A stretch of 21,684 nucleotides of DNA from Stramenopiles sp. TOSAG23-6 (taxonomy: Eukaryota; Sar), in NCBI GenBank assembly GCA_900128565.1, contig LT636027.1, positions 1 through 21,684 on the forward strand, written 5' to 3'. The position numbers and the translations under genes are program-made. This document shows positions 1 to 7,100 of this stretch, in pieces; the first letter of the stretch is position 1; the number at the start of each line of letters is the position of its first letter. Below the pieces are notes generated by a model. It searched no databases. It was not told the origin of the DNA and was given only the letters and a program-made list of their open reading frames with translations.

Positions 1-355
1 TTTTGTACCAAATTTTGTACCTAACGAATTTCGAATGTAAAATAAATTTCACAATACATCAGGGAACAGTTGGGTAGGGGAGTTTGGTTCATTTTTTCGT
101 CTTTGTAGAGCGCCTCCGAGAGCAAAGCCTAGTTATGGTGTGTAATACTTTACAAATTATTTTTTTTTGATTTTTGAATTTTCGTATGACTTTCATTTTT
201 TGTAGAGCTTCATGATTGTTTCATGATGTGGTTATAAGGTTAGGGTTAAATGCAACTATAAGTGGATTTGAGATTAACTAACTAATATTTATTTAGGAGA
301 GATCACAAAATTAGCATAAAAAATATTGGTAATATTATCATGATATAATTTTGTA
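1..355. other. Non-coding AT-rich intergenic stretch
   Basis: I see no gene here. The stretch is AT-rich with T runs. At its left end the 9-mer TTTTGTACC occurs twice, three bases apart. A short telomere-like stretch (GGTTAGGGTTAAA, 238-250) resembles the longer CTAACCCTAACCCTA element at 17594-17608 on the opposite strand. The right part is the downstream region of the GTPase gene at 356-931 and holds its probable poly(A) signal. A promoter or 3' end of a gene outside the window may also lie here. Confidence 0.6.
288..293 (-). terminator. Poly(A) signal AATAAA of the SAR1-like GTPase gene
   Basis: The plus strand reads TTTATT, which is AATAAA on the minus strand, about 62 bases beyond the TAA stop of the GTPase gene. 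Only the hexamer and its spacing support it, and such hexamers are common in AT-rich DNA. Confidence 0.4.
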
Positions 356-931
356 TTAAATTGTATCTGCGAGCCATTTGAATGCACATTCTAGCCCTTC
401 ATTCTTCAATACAGAACAAGGAAATACCCTCAATCGGAATTCTTTTTCACTGTCAGTGTGAGACACGGTTTGCTCCAAAAGTTCATCTATCTCGAGGGCT
501 TCATATAATTCCGATATGCCAACCGCAGATTCTAAGTCAGTTTTGTTAAGCATTATCGCAATTGCTATATTATTCGTTCGTATGACATCAAGCTCTAATA
601 AGTCCTCCAACTCGTCACGTACCTCACTAATCCGTGTTTGGTCAGCACTATCCACTACAAATATGACGGCACTAGACTGAGGAATAAACTCGCGCCATAA
701 ATGCCTGACGGCTTCATGTCCTCCAATGTCCCATGCTCGAAAAGTTACACCAGCATATATATATTCCTTTTTATACGCTCGCTCCGTCGGTGGGTACTTT
801 GAGAACGTACCTTCAGTGAGTCGACGAAGCAACGATGTCTTTCCAGCATTATCCAAGCCAACTAAAATAACGGAAGCTTCCCGATGAAAAAAACCTAGTT
901 GTGAGAAAACATAAGAAAATAAATTTCCCAT
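356..931 (-). CDS. SAR1/ARF-family small GTPase with Arf-like N-terminus
   Basis: A 191-residue small GTPase, the usual size for the Arf/Sar family; members recruit coats or tethers to membranes (Sar1 starts COPII coats at the ER). Visible motifs: P-loop GLDNAGKT at 25-32, switch I PPTE around Thr49, switch II WDIGGHE at 67-73, base-binding NKTD at 129-132, and CSVLKNEG at 172-179. His72 where Arf has Gln, the LWREF after it, and the C-terminal FPCSVLKNEG...FKWLADTI resemble Sar1. The N-terminus MGNLFS fits the MGxxxS myristoylation pattern typical of Arf and unlike classical Sar1. The start is well set: an in-frame TAA lies three codons upstream. It ends 264 bp downstream of the scaffold gene on the same strand. 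A diverged Sar1 paralogue or a fast-evolving Arl are both possible, so no symbol is given. Confidence 0.85.
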   Translation of the reverse strand: MGNLFSYVFSQLGFFHREASVILVGLDNAGKTSLLRRLTEGTFSKYPPTERAYKKEYIYAGVTFRAWDIGGHEAVRHLWREFIPQSSAVIFVVDSADQTRISEVRDELEDLLELDVIRTNNIAIAIMLNKTDLESAVGISELYEALEIDELLEQTVSHTDSEKEFRLRVFPCSVLKNEGLECAFKWLADTI

Positions 932-1021
932 AATCAGTTATACTTGCAGGAAATATGAACTACAAATGCACACTGCTTTGAATTACAACAATGGAATCCA
1001 CTCCACAGTTAATACAAAAAT

Positions 1022-1059
1022 AAGTACGTACTGGGTCTACCTGTACCCAGTGGGTACTT
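1022..1059. promoter_or_regulatory. Interrupted palindrome upstream of the SAR1-like gene
   Basis: Arms AAGTAC (1022-1027) and ACTGGGT (1030-1036) pair with ACCCAGT (1045-1051) and GTACTT (1054-1059) around an 8-base loop. Only a two-base internal mismatch breaks a 15-position stem. It lies 91-128 bp before the GTPase start codon and past the probable poly(A) signal of the scaffold gene, so it more likely belongs to the GTPase promoter or 5' UTR than to the scaffold transcript. The function is unknown. Confidence 0.35.
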
Positions 1060-1116
1060 TTTGACAGCAACTTGCTTGGTCAGTCAAATTCAAAGATTCT
1101 ATTTTTTTTCGTGTCG

Positions 1117-1122
1117 TTTATT
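1117..1122 (-). terminator. Poly(A) signal AATAAA of the giant scaffold gene
   Basis: TTTATT on the plus strand gives AATAAA on the minus strand, 73 bases beyond the TAA stop at 1196-1198. A second hexamer at 1191-1196 overlaps the stop and is less useful. The evidence is the motif and spacing only. Confidence 0.4.
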
Positions 1123-1195
1123 TTTTCTAGTATCCAATTTGAAATTTAGGCTATACATAAAAAAGTTAGTCATAAAAAATTTAGGGCTATTTTAT

Positions 1196-4100
1196 TTAAA
1201 TCATTGGATTCCCCAATAAACCGCTTTTCATTAAAAATTTAAGTTTCTTTATAGCTGGTTTTTCCCAACTAGATGTACCAGTTTTCACATTATAATAAAA
1301 TACATTTCCGTTATCATCTTCACATTCTTCTATATCTGCTTCGTCTACTGCATCTTCATCAATTGTATCATCATTTTTCGTAGTGTATTCAGATATACTA
1401 TTCTTCCCCAGTAAACCGCTTTTCATTAAAAATTTAAGTTTCTTTATAGCTGGTTTTTCCCAACTAGATGTACCAGTTTTCACATTATAATAAAATACAT
1501 TTCCGTTATCATCTTCACATTCTTCTATATCTGCTTCGTCTACTGCATCTTCGATAATATTTTCTTCATTTTTCGTAGTGTATTCAGATATTTTATCGGC
1601 TGATACAACTTCCTGTGTACTATTATTTCCCAATAAACCGCTTTTCATTAAAAATTTAAGTTTCTTTACAGCTGGTTTTTCCCAACTAGATGTACCAGTT
1701 TTCACATTATAATAAAATACATTTCCGTTATCATCTTCACATTCTTCTATATCTGCTTCGTCTACTGCATCTTCATCAATTGTATCATCATTTGGTTGTA
1801 TTTCATGAGATACACTTTTGAATATTCCCGCCTTCACCAAAGCCCGCATCTTAGATATTGCCGGTCGTTCCCACTGACTTCTACCAGTTTTCATATTATA
1901 ATAAAACTTATTTCCACTATCATCTTCGTGCTCTTCAAAATCAGAATCTAAATCAAATTCATTTGAGTCTTCATTTCTTAAAATGATATTCTCCCTAGGC
2001 TGTTCTGCGATATTTTGCTCCTCTACTTTACCTTTAGCAAAATCTTCTTGATCTGCTTGAAGCTCAGCATCTGCTTTCTTAATTGCAATTTCAGCTTGTT
2101 TCTTTGTACGAACTGCTTTCTTCTGTGCCTTCTTTGCCTCTAAGTCTAACTTTAAAAGTTCAGAATTCAAATTTTGTATTGTTTTCTCTATATTAACAAT
2201 TGTTGCCTTATCACCCTTTAGAGTGGCATTCTTGACTTGTGATTCAGCCTCAACTATTTTTAATCGCATCTGATTAACTGCATCTAGACTTTTCGATGCT
2301 AACTTCTCTGTATCAGAAATCTTACTTTCCCATGAATTATTTAATGTATCGGGATTTGCTTGCTTGTCCGCAACTTCCTTAATATCTGATTTATTATTTA
2401 TTTGAGGGTTTAATAGATCCCCCGGACTATTTTCAGCTACATTTAAAGATGCATTTGCTTCAAATCCAAATGCATTTCCCATCATCTGTAATCTTGCAAG
2501 TGCTTTTAAAGTTGGCTTTGGTCTGTCCCATTGTGATACACCTGTTTCTTTATTATAGTAATATTTCCCGTCTTTACCATTACTGCATTCCTCCCATATT
2601 TTTTCATCTATTGGATCTTCGTTGCTATTGTCGTTATTCTTTGCCAAATTGGCTAAAAGTCCCATATTGACAATTGCTTTCAGCGTCTTTTTAGGCTTGG
2701 TCCAAGTGGTAGTTCCTTTCATTTTGTTATGCCAATACATGCGTCCTGTATCTGGATCAATCCATTCTTCCCACGTTCCCTCGGCATCTTTAGCTGCCTT
2801 CTCTGATAACAATTTACATGTTTTCCAAGCTTGGATTTCGGCTACATACTCTTGCTTTGCTTTTTGTAGTTGCTTTTGTAGNCATGCTTTTGGTCTATTA
2901 TCTTCGCCAAGTTCTATGAGTCGTCCCTCAGCCTCTTCCAACAACAGTTCTTTTTTCTGAATTATCTTCTCATATTCAAGTTGAGGTTTCGCCCGTTTTT
3001 TGCGTTTATTTTCCCGTGCAATCTCCAATTTCTTCTTCGCCGCTGCGATATTCTTCCTACATTTCGCAGCGGCTACGATTGCAGCTTGGCGCGTTTCAAC
3101 TTCAACTTTTGCTCGATTCATTATCACATGAGCATCCGCAGTAGTATGCATTGCTTCTGCAACATTCTGGAGTATTTCTAGTTTTTCCTCTGCCTTTTTG
3201 ACATCAATTTTTGCATTTTCAACGTTCTTTTCAGCCTTTTTAAGATATTTACGTGCTTTACTCAGAGCAGTGCCTCCAACAATTTCAGCATCAAGAAGTT
3301 CTGCAGCGAACTTCGTCACTTGAAACTCTGCGGTGGCTAGAACTACTCGCCTATCTCGAAGTATAAGTGCTGCCTTTTTTGCAGCGCGCTCATTATCAAC
3401 ATATTTAAAAAAGAGTCTCTTTTTTACTAGGTACATTCTCATTGTCGCTTGTATTTTAGTGTATGCCCATGCCTTCTCCTCTAGTCTCCGAGCTTCCATA
3501 TATTTGTCGATATCTTTTTTAGCAAATACTTCTTGAGCTTCGCGGAACGCTTCAAAGGCGTCCACATCACTGTGCAATATGTCATACTGAAGATAATTGA
3601 AATTGTTGATACATCTCTGATGGAAAGGAGATCGGTGGTCGCTAACTTCTAAGGCTTTAATATAATGCTTCTTTGCTCGCACATATTTTCGACCATATAG
3701 CATCATTAATAATGCATAATGATATTGTGAATAGAAGTTGTCTGGTGTGGTAACTAAAGAGTTTCCAAAGAAACCTGTTGCAGCCATTTGATACGATTTC
3801 CCAGTAAGATTTGCTTCTTTGGCACGTTGCGCAAATATCATGATTTGTGCGAAATCTTCTTCCTGGGTCGCTGCGAGGAATATTGCATATGTATACAGTA
3901 CAAATGCATTATCTGGTCCACGTTTTGTCATTCTCATCATCGCTGTTTCCAGTAAAGGCCTCGCTTTATCGTAGTCATGTTTGATTGACAATTGAAATAA
4001 CATAAAATTGCACAAATGTACCAAATTTGTCGGATGTTGGAGGTATTTTTCCTCTGCAACTTTCATTATGCGAATACCGCGTACCATTAATTTAAATAAG

Positions 4101-7100
4101 TCCCTTTGAAGCTTCCCTCTAAATCGTGTTTGTAAAAACCTTGCTGCATTGTTCTGTTCCGTTGTATGCCCGTTTTTTCTTACTTCGGCGTCATTTATCC
4201 AGTCCAATTCATCTTGTTTTTGCCATGACTTTGGCTGATCCCAAACACAATTACCATTTACCCGATTTCTATAGAAATATACATCGTTCACAAAGTTTGC
4301 AGAATATCCTGATGCAACCCACTCTTCTGAAAGCCTAAATCTTCGCCGAGGTTTCATATCTCTAGACTGTAACTTTTCTAAATAACGATCCCATTCAGTT
4401 CGTGTCTTTGGGCCATGAATTTTTGCAAGCCCCCTTCTCCGAAGCTTTCTTGCGTAGTGACCGCGATAAGCTCTTTGTATATTCACTGAGGCCCACTTTT
4501 CGAGTTTGTCACGGCGAAGTTTGTACATAAGACTCTGAGCTGTTCTTCTCCACATTCGTTCTTTCCATTTAGTTTGTATATAGAGTGCATATTTATTATC
4601 ACGGCGTAGGCGTATTATCATTGTCCTTGCCATAAATGCTCGAAATAACCGTGTGATACTTTTCGATGCCTTGACTTCCAAAATTGTTTGTTTAAATAGA
4701 CGAACCAGTACACGCCGACGCCATTCACTTTGCATTTTAATAGCCGCCTTTTCTTCGCGCTGAGCAAGTTCCATTTCAGCATTAGCATCTTCAAAGAATT
4801 TATTATAATCTGCGGCAGAAATTTGATTTGTATTGCTCCGCTTCACTATTTTACGCTTCAATACTTTTATTCTCTCTCGAGCTTTGATAAATAGTTCTTC
4901 AGGACCAACACCTTCCATTTCAATATTTTCAGTTGCATTGTAATAGAATATTTTACCATTTGGCAGAGTCTTTCTCGTCCAATCGTTCGAGTCTTTTGTA
5001 ATACGACTATCTTGTGTGTTTTCTAAACTTTCTTCGGAGAACTGTAATAGTATCATTCGTATTACTGAAGTATTTAACTGCATTCGCGCTTCTCCCAATG
5101 GTGTTCGTCCAGCATAATTACGTTTGTTTAAATCGCTATCAAAATCAATAAGCTCGCGAATGCACCATTCATGCCCATGGTATGCTGCGAGGTGAGCTGC
5201 GGTGTCACCATCTTGATTTGCAATATTTGAATGTACACCACACTGTAACAATTTCTTCGTGACTTCTGCGAAACCATTTGAACAAGCGGTGTGTAAAGCA
5301 GTATCGCCATCTTGATCTACCAAATTGACATTAATATTGCCAAGAACTAATCTTTCAATACAATCAGAATGTCCACGATTAGCTGCATGATGTAACGCAC
5401 TGAGTTTCTTTGAGTCCTGCAGATCTGTCATAGTACCAAAATCGAGCATTGTTTCTATCGCATCTGCTTGGTCACCAACAGCAGCGTACATTAAAGGTGT
5501 TCGCCCATCAGAATCACGAGAATCAATATTAGTATGAGGATGCTCCATTAACATCTCCAACACCGTTGTTGAACCGATAAATGCAGCGAGATGCATTGGG
5601 TATACATTAGCATTATCAGCAATATTTGGATCTAGCCTATACCGCCGATCATGCAACAGCAAATCTACTATTTTGAGACGCCCTTCTTTACATGCATGGT
5701 GTAACACCGTTCGCCCTTCGAAATCTACAAGCTTTGGATCTGCACTATTCATTAGTAACATTTTCAACGTATCAACATTGCCTGCTGCGGCAGCATCCAT
5801 GAGGGGGGTTATTCCCTTTTTGTCGCGTTTATCTTCAATTGCTCCCTTAGATATCATATAATCTCCTACTTGCTCTACACCTACTGCATTTGATGCAGCT
5901 AAGCGATGCAAAGGTGTTTTACCTGCCGTATTTGGCGTATCAATATCTATATCATATCGAAGACATAGTTTCACAATTCGTTTTGACCCGGATTTTGCAG
6001 CATAATGTAGTACCCCATCGCCATCTTTATCCTTGATCCATACACGATTATATAGAAAATGTTCTTCCATTTGATTATAATCTTTTCTAATACAAGCAGA
6101 AAATACCCATTTGATTTTAAGCGCGTGATAAAAGCTTTTACTTTTTCGACCACGAAATATGGCCTGCAGCTTTTTTGCAGCTCGCAACTCTGCATTTTTC
6201 CAAAACGCAATTCGACGAGCTTTTCTACCACGATAAAATCTCTGTAAATTAAGAGCAGTATGTAATTGACGCATTTCTACACTCATTTTTCTTCGGCTAC
6301 CTTTTCCTCGAAAAAGAGCTTGTAATTTTGTAGTTACCATTTTCTTTTCTAACTGACTCTCATTTGTAAAAGTTGCCCAAAGTTCAAAACGATATCTCAT
6401 GTCTCCCATTATTTTACGACCAAACTTACGCCTTACCTTTTGTTGACGTATTCTATGTTTATGTAGCTGGACAAAACAAGTGTATAATTGTCTATTTTTA
6501 ATCCTACGCCCCATTTTTTGTAATATTTGTTTATTTCTACGGTGCCTTGCGCGAATAACATTTACAACGTTTCTGGAGAAATGACATCGAATCCAGTTTT
6601 GTAACTTTATAGCTGCCATTAGACGCTTCAGGAATTTTTGTGTCCTACAATGACGATACCATCTTTGTATCCGCAATTGTGAATGCTGCTTAATTTTCAA
6701 TCTAGTATTCTTATAATCCCTCCACATATCAAATGTATATCCTTGCAGACCTCTCAACGTGCGCAGCATCATTCTTTTCACCGATACAGAAGTATGCGCC
6801 AATCGATGCCACTCTGAAAGAGCAATAAAAATTAGACGTCTATCAGTGCGGCCTATCATATCACTAACTTTTTTAAGAATACCCGATCGTTTGCGTCCCT
6901 GCATTCCTCGGAATCTTGATTGGATGAGTGCACATGCCTGTTTTTCCCTTTGTGCACCAAGCCAAACAAATCTCCAGCGTAAAAATGTGTGCTTAAATGT
7001 CTCTCGGTGACGTTTTCGGGAATTGATCTTACATTGTCTAAATACCTGCCATTGTTTAAATTTTCGTAAAACACCTGAGCGCTGGTGCTTGCGGTATAAT

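Noticed and set aside
1211-1792. CRISPR array or minisatellite
   Set aside because: The repeats are in frame, encode WW domains and keep the reading frame. Unit length and lack of short spacers do not fit CRISPR.
2449-3181. Overlapping open frames on the plus strand
   Set aside because: They are antisense to the scaffold's coiled-coil and WW part, overlap each other in different frames, and have no recognisable feature.
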